Shown in pieces: positions 50,565 to 59,444 of a stretch of DNA of 64,000 nucleotides. Position numbers and translations under genes: made by a program. Each line of letters begins with the position of its first letter. Positions within the stretch are counted from its first letter, which is position 1. Under the pieces are notes generated by a model. The model saw nothing but the letters and a program-made list of their open reading frames with translations, did not search any database and was not told where the DNA came from. Source of the DNA: Halapricum desulfuricans (lineage in GTDB: Archaea > Halobacteriota > Halobacteria > Halobacteriales > Haloarculaceae); assembly GCF_017094465.1 (NCBI RefSeq), contig NZ_CP064791.1:1674001-1738000 (forward strand), read 5' to 3'.

Positions 50565-52397
50565 CTATTGCTCTTTCCAGTGCTGTTCGTATCCCTCAGG
50601 ACCGCCTGGGTAGACCTGTGGGGGCGTCAGGTGGTATGCGGGCTCACCGCGCCCCTTGAACACGCTTCCGTCACCGGCGTTGACGAAGTCCCCTCGCGTG
50701 AGCACGTACGCCATCGCCTGTCGGACGGCTTTCGGGACTTCCTCCATGTTGAAGGCGATGTAGTAGGTGTTGATCGCCGGCGTCCGCGACATGTTCACTG
50801 TCGTATCGTCACCGATCGGGCCGTACTCGCCGAGTTGCTGTGCGCCCTCGCTGTCGGTGAAATTGACTTTTGCGGAGTCGTACTGCGAGGTCGGAATCGC
50901 GGAGACGTCCGCGTTGCCGTTGATGAATCGGTTGTAGATCGAGTTGGGCTCCGAGAGGATCGCGTCTTGGACCCCGTCGACGGCAGGCTCGCCGTCGTGA
51001 TAGTCTGCGAATGCGGACGCGCGGAACTCCCCGCCAGTGCCGGACTGCCATTCCTCGAAGACGAACGGGCCACACCCGACCGGGTTCGTCGAGAACTCCT
51101 GCCAGTCCATATCGCCGTCGTACCCCTCGATATCGCCGACGATTCCCTCGGGAACGACCGAGAACGCCGAGTAGGCCAGTACTTCCAGCGTGTAGCCGAA
51201 GGCGTTCCGCAGCGTGATCGTGAAGCTGTAGTCGCCGGTCGCCTCGACGGCAGTCGAACCGGACACCACGCTCCCGTCGTCGTTCTCCTCTCTGTCGATG
51301 TCGAGGACGCTGATCGGGAAGTAGGTGTTCGAGGAGTTGGTCGATTCGACGAGTCGCCGGATCGAATACACCACGTCGTCGGCCGTCACTTCGCCGTAGT
51401 CGCCGTGGAACTGGATCCCCTCTTTGAGGGTAAACTCGTACTCCGTGAGATCGTCGTTGACGGAGTAGTCCTCGACGATGAGCGGCTCGACTTCCGTCGT
51501 GCCGTTGACGTAGTTCATCGGCGCGTCGAACATGTCCATGATCTTCGATCCGCTCGCAGTGTTGCCTGACGCGATCGGATCGAGCGAGTTGAACGTACCG
51601 GAGGTCCCGTTCAGGATATCGTCACCTTCGAGCCCCCTCACCGTCGTGCTGGTCTTCGCACGGGACGGCCCCATCCCGCCCGGCGGGTCGTAGTCGACCT
51701 TGTCATACCAGTACACGTCGTCGACGGTGTGATAGACCGGCAGCAGTGCCGCGGACTCCCAGAGGAGTTCCTCCATCCGTGCGGTCGCCTCCGCCCGGAC
51801 CGACTGGGCCTCCTCGGTCTGCTCAGGGTTGTCCTGGATCCGGTCGAACTGCTCGGTCATATTCTGGCGGACCTCCGAATCGCCCTTTGCGTCTTCCGAC
51901 CAGAACAGCCGAGCGCCGTTGGGCGTCGATCCCTCGGCGTCGTAGACTGTATTCTCGGGATCGATCAGCTGCAGGAAGTTCCGCGCTCCGGGATAGTCGG
52001 CGATCCAGCCGAGCGTGAACGCCTCGTGGTCCCCCTTCTCCGTCGTATTGAGGAGCTGACCGAAGTCCGCGTCGGAGATGTTCATATTGATGTACGCCGA
52101 ATCAAGCCGGGAGCGGATCGTGTTCGCCATCTCCTTCCACGCCGGCGAGACGTACTGCAGCCAGTCGAGATCGTACCGGTTGTCCGGGCCGTAACCCGCC
52201 TCTTCCATGACCGATTTGGCCTCGTCGATCATCAGTTCGTTCGCCCCATACGGATAGGCCGTATCGGAACCGGAATTGGTCACGTTACCGTTATCGTCGT
52301 CGTCGTCCCCGGTACAGCCGGCGAGACCGATCGTCAGCGCTGACGCACCGGTCGCCTGCAGGAAGCGGCGACGCTTGATATTCTTTTGGTTGGACAT
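50565..52397 (-). CDS. dppA: Peptide-binding lipoprotein (SBP_bac_5), circularly permuted
   Basis: 610 residues. Twin-arginine signal (KRRRFLQATG) and lipobox LAGC (Cys 28) lead into an acidic linker. Residues 48-255 then hold segments that in this family belong to the second half: YPYGANELMIDEAKSVMEEAGYG, AFTLGWIADYPGARNFLQL, and the tail LLWESAALLPVYHTVDDVYW. Residues 258-610 hold the usual first half: ILNGTSGTFNSLDPIASGNT, EFTLKEGIQFHGDYGEVTAD-DVVYSIRRL, then VRQAMAYVLTRGDF and the end HLTPPQVYPGGPEGYEQHW, at which the frame stops. Normally that end is followed by the YPYG segment. Hence order B-A instead of A-B, in frame at both joints. It presents peptides to DppBC. AAATTTA (52422-52428) fits a leaderless promoter. 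Confidence 0.9.
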   Translation of the reverse strand: MSNQKNIKRRRFLQATGASALTIGLAGCTGDDDDDNGNVTNSGSDTAYPYGANELMIDEAKSVMEEAGYGPDNRYDLDWLQYVSPAWKEMANTIRSRLDSAYINMNISDADFGQLLNTTEKGDHEAFTLGWIADYPGARNFLQLIDPENTVYDAEGSTPNGARLFWSEDAKGDSEVRQNMTEQFDRIQDNPEQTEEAQSVRAEATARMEELLWESAALLPVYHTVDDVYWYDKVDYDPPGGMGPSRAKTSTTVRGLEGDDILNGTSGTFNSLDPIASGNTASGSKIMDMFDAPMNYVNGTTEVEPLIVEDYSVNDDLTEYEFTLKEGIQFHGDYGEVTADDVVYSIRRLVESTNSSNTYFPISVLDIDREENDDGSVVSGSTAVEATGDYSFTITLRNAFGYTLEVLAYSAFSVVPEGIVGDIEGYDGDMDWQEFSTNPVGCGPFVFEEWQSGTGGEFRASAFADYHDGEPAVDGVQDAILSEPNSIYNRFINGNADVSAIPTSQYDSAKVNFTDSEGAQQLGEYGPIGDDTTVNMSRTPAINTYYIAFNMEEVPKAVRQAMAYVLTRGDFVNAGDGSVFKGRGEPAYHLTPPQVYPGGPEGYEQHWKEQ

Positions 52398-52582
52398 CCT
52401 GTGGGATTCATTGGCAGGCCGAAATTTAAGTCTACCGGCTATATCCAATATGGCATCCGTGGAATAGAGTGTCCTGTGTATGTATAGTTAAAAGATATAT
52501 TGAGATTATATATACCTAAAGGTGAAGCCCGATCTCGGTCGAAGCCCCGAAGCATTTGAGAGTGGGCTGACGAGATTGTGCC

Positions 52583-53416
52583 ATGGTTTCGCCGTCCTGG
52601 CACCAGTACGAGAGCGACGAAGGGAGCACTGTCGTCGGCGACCTCCGCGTCTCCGATCCGATCGAAGCCGCACACCTCGATGTAGAGCGGGAACTGCTCG
52701 CGTATCTGCCACCGAGCTACGAATCAAGCGACAGGCAGTATCCTGTCGTGTACATGCACGACGGGCAGAACCTCTTCGACGAGGCGACCAGCTACGACGG
52801 CGAGTGGCGGGTCGACGAGACGATGACGGAACTCGCCAAAGAGGGGACCGAAGCGATCGTGATCGGGATTCCGAACGCCGAAGACGAGCGACCGATCGAA
52901 TACGCGCCGTTTTACGATCCGGTCGAGGTCCCGGACGACGCAAACCTCCCCCGAGAGGACATCGAACCGCTCGGGGACGCGTACACCGACTGGCTGCTCG
53001 ACACCGTCTGTCCGGCCGTCGAGTCGGCGTTTCGCACGTCTTCGAAACGGGGCGTCGTCGGTTCGTCGATGGGCGGGTTGATTAGCCTCTACTCGTTCTT
53101 TCGCGATCCCGAAGCGTTCGCGTTCGTGGGCGCGATGAGTCCCGCCGTCAGCGGACCCTGGCACGGGATACAGGAGTTCATCGAAACGGCGGGCCACGTC
53201 GACGGACGGATATATGTCGACGTCGGCGGAGCGGAGTTCGCCGACGACCCCGACCAATCGGCACAGTTCGAGGAGGGAGTGAAACAGCTCGTCGAAACGC
53301 TGGAGGCGATCGGCTACGCTGACGAGTTACAGTACGTCTACGACGCCGACGCTGTGCATCACGAATCCGAGTGGGCTAGACGATTCCCCGAAGCGATCCG
53401 ATTCCTGCTCGGGTGA
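52583..53416 (+). CDS. Putative alpha/beta-hydrolase esterase (esterase D-like)
   Basis: 277 residues. Oxyanion region YPVVYMHDGQNLFDEAT, nucleophile elbow GVVGSSMGGLISLYSF (GxSxG), and a late His in YDADAVHHESEWARRF; the acid is probably the Asp near YVDVGGAEFADDPD. This matches the esterase D/enterochelin esterase group in haloarchaea. No signal peptide. A long AT-rich stretch (52495-52517) upstream holds the promoter; divergent from the peptide operon. Confidence 0.88.
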   Translation: MVSPSWHQYESDEGSTVVGDLRVSDPIEAAHLDVERELLAYLPPSYESSDRQYPVVYMHDGQNLFDEATSYDGEWRVDETMTELAKEGTEAIVIGIPNAEDERPIEYAPFYDPVEVPDDANLPREDIEPLGDAYTDWLLDTVCPAVESAFRTSSKRGVVGSSMGGLISLYSFFRDPEAFAFVGAMSPAVSGPWHGIQEFIETAGHVDGRIYVDVGGAEFADDPDQSAQFEEGVKQLVETLEAIGYADELQYVYDADAVHHESEWARRFPEAIRFLLG

Positions 53417-53444
53417 CCAGCGACTCAGCGTGTTCCCGAGGTGA

Positions 53445-53543
53445 TCAGGCACACGACTCACAGAGTGCGTGCTGGCGGTATACGGTCGAGCTTTCGAGTT
53501 CCTGCCCGCACTCCTGACAGTTCTGGTACGCTTTGACTTGCAT
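53445..53543 (-). CDS. 32-residue zinc-finger micro-protein
   Basis: ATG (complement of 53541-53543) to TGA, 32 codons plus stop. Two Cys pairs, C-QE-C near residue 9 (YQNCQECGQELE) and C-ES-C at the end (HALCESCA), would bind one zinc. Many haloarchaea encode such tiny zinc-finger proteins with roles in regulation. A TTTATG box (complement of 53568-53573) is 25-30 nt upstream. The amino-terminal residues are basic, as in nucleic-acid binders. Confidence 0.75.
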   Translation of the reverse strand: MQVKAYQNCQECGQELESSTVYRQHALCESCA

Positions 53544-53675
53544 ACGCTTTCTCACAGTACACTGGGACATAAACAGTTTGCAGAACGGGCGGGTTCTGCC
53601 CCTTTTTAGGTCGGCCAAAACAATATTGAGAAGGGAACGTTTTTGCCGTGTCCGAGCAAATTATCCGGTTGAGCC

Positions 53676-53897
53676 ATGGATGCAACAGACCTACAGGAGA
53701 TGCTCGAACAGAACGGCGAACTGATGGTTGCGGTCAGCGAGTTCGATCAGCCACTCGAACTGCACCTGCACGACGCCGAGATCAACGAGGAGACGGTCCG
53801 TCTGGAACTGACCGACGGTATGCTGGAGTTCGACGTCGATGAGGTCACCGGTGCCTGGCAGCACACCCACTCTCTCGCAGACCTCGGTCTCGAATAA
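53676..53897 (+). CDS. Uncharacterised small acidic protein, 73 aa
   Basis: Very acidic: LQEMLEQNGELMVAVSEFDQPLELHLHDAEINEETVRLELTDGMLEFDVDEVTG with a final QHTHSLADLGLE. Alternating charged and hydrophobic positions suggest a small beta-rich fold. I do not recognise a family. It ends the coding stretch before a 489-bp gap. Confidence 0.7.
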   Translation: MDATDLQEMLEQNGELMVAVSEFDQPLELHLHDAEINEETVRLELTDGMLEFDVDEVTGAWQHTHSLADLGLE

Positions 53898-54386
53898 CGG
53901 CCCGTTTTTCGGACATCACTGATATTTCTAACCGCATCGGACGAGCAGCCAGTGCGGGGTTCCGATACTGTCGGAAGAGTACAATCGCTATCGTAGTATT
54001 GTAGAGTAGCCAGGAGATATGCAGGACGACAGTACAAAAATCAAGTTCTCGTGCATTATTCACCTATATTGGAGCGGATCCGAGAGTTCGGAAGGCTTTA
54101 GTAGTGTAGTATCTATACAATATACTGCAACGGGGACCACTCCCCAGCCGGGGTCGGCGTCGAGCCCCGACCGCGACTGATCGACGCGATGCCATCCATC
54201 CCACGGCGGTTGACAAACACGACCGCCACTTGACCGAACCGGAACTTTTGGCCTCCCCGGCGTTCCAGTTCGGTGCTTTTCACGCACGTCAAAAGTTCCA
54301 GTCGCAACTACCAGCTCATTCACGGACGGTGCGGGCACAGACTACCAGCCCATCAAAATACCGTCGGGCGGCGTTCCGATCCGGAG
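53898..54386. other. 489-bp gap without a supported gene
   Basis: A+T-rich first half; I see no convincing gene. A short ATG frame of 53 codons starts at 54019, but its composition is not gene-like. A perfect inverted repeat GGAACTTTTG (54241-54250) / CAAAAGTTCC (54290-54299), 39 bp apart, stands in the second half; it could be an RNA stem or operator pair. Confidence 0.5.
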
Positions 54387-55529
54387 TTACAATTCGCGGA
54401 GTTTCCGAAGTACCTGGCCGCGGTACTCTTCGTCGCTCTCGACGCCTTTCTTCTCCAGGACGTTGCGCTGGAGCTTATCGAGAGCGACGTTGAACGCAGT
54501 TTCGGCCCCGTATCCCTCTCCGGAGCCGGCCATCTGGCCCTTGTTCGTCCGGAGGCGGATCTGACACTGGATCAGCGGCGTCCCGCGGAGTTTCTCCTTG
54601 TGCTCTTGGAACCGGACGTGGGCGTGATGGACCTGCATGTCCTGGTACTTGTCGGCGACTTCCTCGATTCCGATCCGGATATCGTCCCGTGAGATAGTAT
54701 CCAGTAGCTTGATGTTGGTGATCTGGACGTCCATGTGCTCCTCTTCGGTGAACGTCAGCGCCCGAAGGACGTCCGTCTTCGTGATGATCCCGGCGACGAG
54801 CGAGTCGTCTTCTTCGGGCGTGACGACCAGTCCAGCGTAGTCGTTTTCGAGCATCGTCTCAACCGCGTCCTGGACGGAAGTCGAGAGCGTCGTCGTCTCG
54901 ACGGGGCTACTCATCGCGTCGTAGACGGGGAGATCGAGGATGCGATCGACGTCGCCCGCTCGCTCGCCGACAGTCGACTTGTCCATATCGCGGACGACAA
55001 CGTCGACGATGTCGTGGCGAGTGACCATCCCGGCGAGCTGGCCGTCCTCGTCGATGACCGGGAGACGGGAGATCCCGTTCTCTCGAAGATGGTTGATCGC
55101 TTGCCCGACCTGTGCGCTCTGGTCGATCGAGATGACGTTCTCGGTGTAGATCTGATCGACCGTCAGCGCATCGAGATTCTCCAGGACGGCCTCGAGGATG
55201 GCGTCGTCGGTGACGACACCCCAGAGACGGTCGGCCTCGAACACCGGCGCGACTTTGATCCCGCCTTCGACGAGCACGCGCGCGGTCTCGCGAAGGTCCG
55301 CCGTCCGATCGACTTTCGGTGCGTGCTGGGCCATCGCTCCCGCTTTGGCCTGGTCCTCGACGTGCGACTGTACCAGCTGTTTCTGGGTGATGACGCCCTC
55401 GTAGTCGCCGTCGTCGGTCACGAGAATGCCCTTGGGATTGTCCCGCTCGAAGATCGACCGGACTTTCCCGAGGCGTTCATCGACGTCGACTGCGACGTAT
55501 TCGCTGGTAGCAATATCAGCAATATCCAT
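54387..55529 (-). CDS. CBS-domain protein with ribosome-hibernation-factor-like domain
   Basis: 380 residues. Four CBS motifs in the first 270 residues (for example PKGILVTDDGDYEGVITQKQ, ISRLPVIDEDGQLAGMVTRHDI, and YAGLVVTPEEDDSLVAGIITKTD) form two nucleotide-binding Bateman modules. Residues about 285-380 (TNIKLLDTISRDDIRIGIEEV, HVRFQEHKEKLRGTPLIQCQIRL, AFNVALDKLQRNVLEKK) resemble the HPF/S30EA fold that binds idle ribosomes. Thus AMP/ATP sensing may be linked to ribosome inactivation; that role is inference from the domains. Confidence 0.85.
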   Translation of the reverse strand: MDIADIATSEYVAVDVDERLGKVRSIFERDNPKGILVTDDGDYEGVITQKQLVQSHVEDQAKAGAMAQHAPKVDRTADLRETARVLVEGGIKVAPVFEADRLWGVVTDDAILEAVLENLDALTVDQIYTENVISIDQSAQVGQAINHLRENGISRLPVIDEDGQLAGMVTRHDIVDVVVRDMDKSTVGERAGDVDRILDLPVYDAMSSPVETTTLSTSVQDAVETMLENDYAGLVVTPEEDDSLVAGIITKTDVLRALTFTEEEHMDVQITNIKLLDTISRDDIRIGIEEVADKYQDMQVHHAHVRFQEHKEKLRGTPLIQCQIRLRTNKGQMAGSGEGYGAETAFNVALDKLQRNVLEKKGVESDEEYRGQVLRKLREL

Positions 55530-55671
55530 CGTACACCTAGAGATAGGTTGCCAAGGGTAATCAAAGTTAACCTCGTTTTCGACACTGACATCCGGACGAG
55601 TCGTCCGGAGCGGGCGACGGCAATCTGGACAATCGTCACTCTCAAGAGCGTCGGCGTCGGGGATACGCTCG

Positions 55672-56586
55672 ATGCGTCACGACCACATTATCAGCGCGAA
55701 ACAGCTCTCCAGAGGGGACATCGAGGAGGTGCTGGACCACGCTGCCGAGATCGCGGCCGATCCGGAGGCCTACACGGATCGCCACGCCGGGACGCTGCTC
55801 GGTCTGCTCTTTTTCGAGCCGAGCACGCGGACGAAGATGAGTTTCAGCGCGGCGATCAAGCGACTCGGCGGCGACATCGTCGACATGGGACCGGTGGAGT
55901 ATTCGAGCGTCAAGAAGGGTGAGAGCCTCGCCGACACGGTTCGGGTCGTCGAGGGGTACGCGGACGCGCTCGTCATGCGCCACCCGAGCGAGGGGTCAGC
56001 ACAGATGGCCGCGGAGTTCGTCGACGTCCCGTTGCTCAACGGCGGCGACGGGGCCGGCCAGCATCCGACACAGACGCTGCTCGATCTGTACACTATCCGG
56101 GAGAACGCGGGACTGGACGACCTGACGATCGGGATCATGGGTGATCTGAAGTACGGGCGGACAGTCCATTCGCTGTCGCACGCGCTGACGAACTTCGATG
56201 CTCATCAGCACTTCATCAGCCCCGAGAGCCTGCAACTACCGCGCTCGGTCCGGTACGACCTGCACGAGGAGGGCGCGACAATCCGGGAACACACCGACCT
56301 GGAGGAGATTCTGCCGTCGCTCGACGTGCTGTACGTCACGCGCATTCAGCAGGAGCGGTTCCCCGACGAGAACGAGTACCGCGAGGTCGCCGGCGAGTAC
56401 CAGATCGACGCCGCGACGCTCGAGGCTGCCAGCGACGATCTCACCGTCATGCACCCGCTCCCGCGGGTCGACGAGATCGACCACGATATCGACGACACCG
56501 ACCACGCGACGTTCTTCGAACAGGCGCACAACGGCGTGCCAGTCAGAATGGCACTGCTCGATCTCCTGCTGGAGGGACAACGATGA
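55672..56586 (+). CDS. pyrB: Aspartate carbamoyltransferase catalytic subunit
   Basis: 304 residues; joins carbamoyl phosphate and aspartate in pyrimidine synthesis. Carbamoyl phosphate motif [15 protein letters not shown], loop with [22 protein letters not shown], and [11 protein letters not shown] near the end are all conserved. Its stop overlaps the ATG of pyrI by four bases, so the two subunits are coupled as in other archaea. Confidence 0.97.
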   Translation: MRHDHIISAKQLSRGDIEEVLDHAAEIAADPEAYTDRHAGTLLGLLFFEPSTRTKMSFSAAIKRLGGDIVDMGPVEYSSVKKGESLADTVRVVEGYADALVMRHPSEGSAQMAAEFVDVPLLNGGDGAGQHPTQTLLDLYTIRENAGLDDLTIGIMGDLKYGRTVHSLSHALTNFDAHQHFISPESLQLPRSVRYDLHEEGATIREHTDLEEILPSLDVLYVTRIQQERFPDENEYREVAGEYQIDAATLEAASDDLTVMHPLPRVDEIDHDIDDTDHATFFEQAHNGVPVRMALLDLLLEGQR

Positions 56587-57047
56587 CTGACGATCAGAAG
56601 CTCCGCGTCAGCAAGATCCAGAACGGCACCGTCATCGACCATATCGCCGGCGGGCAGGCGCTGAACGTCCTCGCGATTCTCGGGATCGACGGCACCGCCG
56701 GCGAACCGATCAGTATCGTCATGCACACGCCCAGCGACCGGCTGGGGACCAAGGACATCATCAAAGTCGAGGGGCGGGAGCTCAGCGAGGCCGAAGTGGA
56801 CGTCCTCTCGCTGGTCGCGCCCGCGGCGACGATCAACATCATCCGCGAGTACGACGTCGTCGAGAAACACCGGGTCAACCGTCCCGAAGAGGTCGTCGGC
56901 GTACTCGAATGTCCGAACCAGCACTGTATCACGACCGAGAACGAGCCGATCGAGTCGCACTTCGAAGTGCTCGAAGACGGCGTGCGGTGTACCTACTGCG
57001 ATACGATCATCCGGGAGGACCTCGCCGCACACATCCTCGCCGGCTGA
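56583..57047 (+). CDS. pyrI: Aspartate carbamoyltransferase regulatory subunit
   Basis: 154 residues; binds CTP/ATP and holds catalytic trimers together. The allosteric domain starts [30 protein letters not shown]; the zinc domain has four Cys (CPNQHC and CTYC). Full length. Confidence 0.97.
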   Translation: MTDDQKLRVSKIQNGTVIDHIAGGQALNVLAILGIDGTAGEPISIVMHTPSDRLGTKDIIKVEGRELSEAEVDVLSLVAPAATINIIREYDVVEKHRVNRPEEVVGVLECPNQHCITTENEPIESHFEVLEDGVRCTYCDTIIREDLAAHILAG

Positions 57048-57101
57048 TACCGTCCGGTTCGAGGGGAAAGATTTTATCCGATCGGATCGTGGGTTGAAGT
57101 G

Positions 57102-57176
57102 ATGTCTACGAAAACGAAGCTCCTGCTCGCCGTCGTCGCCCTGGTACTGGTGTACAAACTCGCAATCAAAGACTGA
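57102..57176 (+). CDS. 24-residue single-helix membrane micro-protein
   Basis: ATG at 57102 to TGA at 57174-57176. Basic start MSTKTK, one membrane helix of about 14 hydrophobic residues (LLLAVVALVLVYKL), and a charged end. A TTTTAT box (57072-57077) is 25-30 nt before the ATG, the leaderless layout, which supports a real gene. Function unknown; it lies 54 nt after pyrI. Confidence 0.65.
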   Translation: MSTKTKLLLAVVALVLVYKLAIKD

Positions 57177-57237
57177 AGAGAGCAGCGATCACGTCTGCGA
57201 ACGTGACTGACTTGCCGCTGGCTCCCCTGGTGGGGGT

Positions 57238-58068
57238 ATGGTCGGCGTCGTCACGCGAAACGAACCCGAGCTATCGTGGTCGGAATTCGACCGCGCTTTC
57301 TACGAGTACAAGGCCGCCAGCGGCCGTGCCAGTGAACCCACGGCCGAGGGTATCAACACGCTCTCGTGTTTCGCCGACGACGCGACCGTTCGCGAGCGGC
57401 CCGAACTCGCCGCGCGGACCCGCGACGGCGACCCGGCGACGAGCGACCGCTCGGACCTCGATCGGTCGTACGTCTGTCCGACCCAGGAGTCCTATCGGGA
57501 CGGCCTGCTAGAGATGATCGAAGACGCCGGCCGGGCGAGCGGTGACGTGCGACTCGACGACGTCGGTTTCTCCCGCTCGACGTACTGTCACTGCGACCGC
57601 TGTACCCGACAGTTTGCCGACAGCGAGTACGACGAGTGGGGCACCTGGCGCGCGGGTGTGATCACCGACTTCCTGTCGGCCGCACGCGATCGCGTGCCCG
57701 GCGATCTGATCGTCGGCCTCTATCCCGATCCGTATCCCGGGCACCTCTACGAACGGGCCGGGATCGACCTCGACGCCATCGAGTCCCTGGTCGAGGAGTT
57801 CGTGATCCCGCTGTACGATACGAGTTACGACACCACCTACTGGCTCGAATCGATCGCGAGCGGGTTCGCCGATCGCCTCGACACTCCCACGAGCGTCGAA
57901 CTGTACGCCGACGTCGAGATCGACCCGCTACTCGCGGCGACGGCGACCGTCGAGCCGTACGCCGAGTCGGTGCTGTACGGCTACGACGCCAGCACAGCCA
58001 GAGCCGCTCTCAGACGGGGGCGGGCCGACGACCGGGACGGGGTCACTCACCGATCGGGCGATCGATGA
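57238..58068 (+). CDS. Uncharacterised protein with CxCxxC motif, possible TIM-barrel
   Basis: 276 residues. Regularly spaced beta-like strands, each ending in Asp/Gly (DVRLDDVGFSRS, LIVGLYPDPYPGHLYERAG, VELYADVEIDPLL), suggest a TIM-barrel of the glycosidase-like kind. A Cys cluster in STYCHCDRCTRQFADSEY could bind a metal. The last 25 residues are charged and low-complexity. No function is proposed. Start ATG 57238. Confidence 0.65.
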   Translation: MVGVVTRNEPELSWSEFDRAFYEYKAASGRASEPTAEGINTLSCFADDATVRERPELAARTRDGDPATSDRSDLDRSYVCPTQESYRDGLLEMIEDAGRASGDVRLDDVGFSRSTYCHCDRCTRQFADSEYDEWGTWRAGVITDFLSAARDRVPGDLIVGLYPDPYPGHLYERAGIDLDAIESLVEEFVIPLYDTSYDTTYWLESIASGFADRLDTPTSVELYADVEIDPLLAATATVEPYAESVLYGYDASTARAALRRGRADDRDGVTHRSGDR

Positions 58069-58096
58069 TCGTGTCCATCGACCGGACGGTGCCCGT

Positions 58097-58651
58097 TCAG
58101 GACTCCTCGAGCCACGACCGCAGCACTGACCGATCGCGGGTATCCTCCGGTAACGTCTCGAACCAGCGTGCCTGCAGGATCTCATCGTCCGGATCCTCGA
58201 TCGACAGCGCCGTCGACTCGGCGCGCCCCGCGAAGATCGGCAGGACGCCCCAGGTCTGGTGGCCGTCGCCGTGAAACTCGACGCGGCCGAGCAGCGCTAT
58301 CCCATCGAACGTGGCTTCGATACCCGCTTCCTCGGCGAGTTCGCGACTCGCGGCCGCCTCGAAAGACTCCTCACCGTCGACCTCGCCGCCGGGCAACACC
58401 CACATGTCGACATCCCGGTGGCGGACGAGCAAGACCGCACCGCTGTCGTCGGTGACGACCGCGTGCACGCCGTACGGGAGGCCGTTCTCGGTCACGCGCT
58501 GGGCGATCGTCCGGAATCGGCGCCGGGAGACCCACCGCGTCTTCGTGAACTCGGCGATGCCGTCGTGTCTGGACTGGAGATCGTGATACAGCTGCTCGGC
58601 CTGCTGGTCGGCCTCGTCGGCCAGATACCACAGGTTGTCGACGGCCGTCAT
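58097..58651 (-). CDS. NUDIX hydrolase
   Basis: 184 residues. NUDIX box GGEVDGEESFEAAASRELAEEAGIE matches GX5EX7REUXEEXGU. Preceding it are a helical domain (residues 1-50, LADEADQQAEQLYHDLQSRHDGI) and GVHAVVTDDSGAVLLVRHRDVDMWVLPGGE. Substrate (an X-linked nucleoside diphosphate) unknown. The amino-terminal helical part is common to several haloarchaeal NUDIX enzymes. Confidence 0.93.
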   Translation of the reverse strand: MTAVDNLWYLADEADQQAEQLYHDLQSRHDGIAEFTKTRWVSRRRFRTIAQRVTENGLPYGVHAVVTDDSGAVLLVRHRDVDMWVLPGGEVDGEESFEAAASRELAEEAGIEATFDGIALLGRVEFHGDGHQTWGVLPIFAGRAESTALSIEDPDDEILQARWFETLPEDTRDRSVLRSWLEES

Positions 58652-58801
58652 GACCCTGGAAGAGACGGCGGTCTGTGTGACTGCAAGCGACCATCAGGGG
58701 CGTGTGGGGATTTCATACTCCTACCTTGCACGGAGAGCGGTATAAGTTTTCGACCGGGTCGAATCAGTCCCTTTTTTAGCGGTCCCGGAAAACGATTGCC
58801 C

Positions 58802-59008
58802 ATGAGCTTCGAAGAAGACGATAGCGTCATTCTGCACGACGAGCACAGCGATTTCGACGGCGAGACTGGGACGATTACCAACAAGATGGAGACGATGTTC
58901 GGCGACGCCAACTACATCGTCAGCTTCGAGGACGGCAAAGAGCAGGGCGTCCCCGAGGACAACCTCGAACCCGCCGAAGAAGACGACGAAGCCGAGAAAG
59001 ACGACTGA
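58802..59008 (+). CDS. Small acidic KOW/DUF1918-like protein
   Basis: 68 residues, with SFEEDDSVILHDEHSDFDGETGTITNKMETMFGDANYIVSFED forming a small SH3-like barrel resembling KOW or DUF1918 domains, and an acidic tail. Ribosome or RNA contact is possible given the RNA genes that follow. A TTTTTT-like run (58771-58776) fits the promoter. Confidence 0.75.
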   Translation: MSFEEDDSVILHDEHSDFDGETGTITNKMETMFGDANYIVSFEDGKEQGVPEDNLEPAEEDDEAEKDD

Positions 59009-59012
59009 CCAG

Positions 59013-59444
59013 ATGTCGTCGGTCCCGTTTCACTACATCGATCTCCGGGCGTTCTGCTACGCCACCGAGGACGAGAAACGCGTAACGGAGGCGCTACGGA
59101 CGCTGTTGCCCGAGGAGTTCGATATCCAGCGCATGGAAAACGAGGGGCACCACGGCGACCGGATTGTCGTCCTCTCGGCGCGCGTCGAGAACGCGGACGA
59201 CATGCGGGTGGTGCTGGATCAGCTCGGTGAACTGCCGGCCGAGCAGCGCCAGCGACTGCTCGATGAACTCGACGAGCGGGTCACCGACAACACCGAGCTG
59301 TTTCTCACCCTGGAGAAACAAGCGGCCTTTGGCGGGGACGTACGCCTCGGTGACGGCATCACGATCCGGGCAAAAGTCGAGGCCTATCCCGCGACCAAAG
59401 AAGCCGCCGTCGAGAACGCACGCGACGTCCTCGAATCGCTGTAA
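59013..59444 (+). CDS. RNA-binding protein of the RNase P/exosome cluster (COG1325-like)
   Basis: 143 residues. The start FHYIDLRAFCYATEDEKRVTEAL and a late block FGGDVRLGDGITIRAKVEAYPATKEAAVENARDVLESL are typical of the archaeal family found before Rpp30. It is probably an RNA-binding component. Its TAA overlaps the ATG of the next gene (59442-59446). Confidence 0.8.
   Translation: MSSVPFHYIDLRAFCYATEDEKRVTEALRTLLPEEFDIQRMENEGHHGDRIVVLSARVENADDMRVVLDQLGELPAEQRQRLLDELDERVTDNTELFLTLEKQAAFGGDVRLGDGITIRAKVEAYPATKEAAVENARDVLESL

Noticed and set aside
53898-54386. RNase P RNA or SRP RNA in the gap
   Set aside because: I found none of the conserved core motifs.
54735-55922. 395-codon plus-strand frame
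   Set aside because: Antisense to the CBS gene, then runs out of frame into pyrB.
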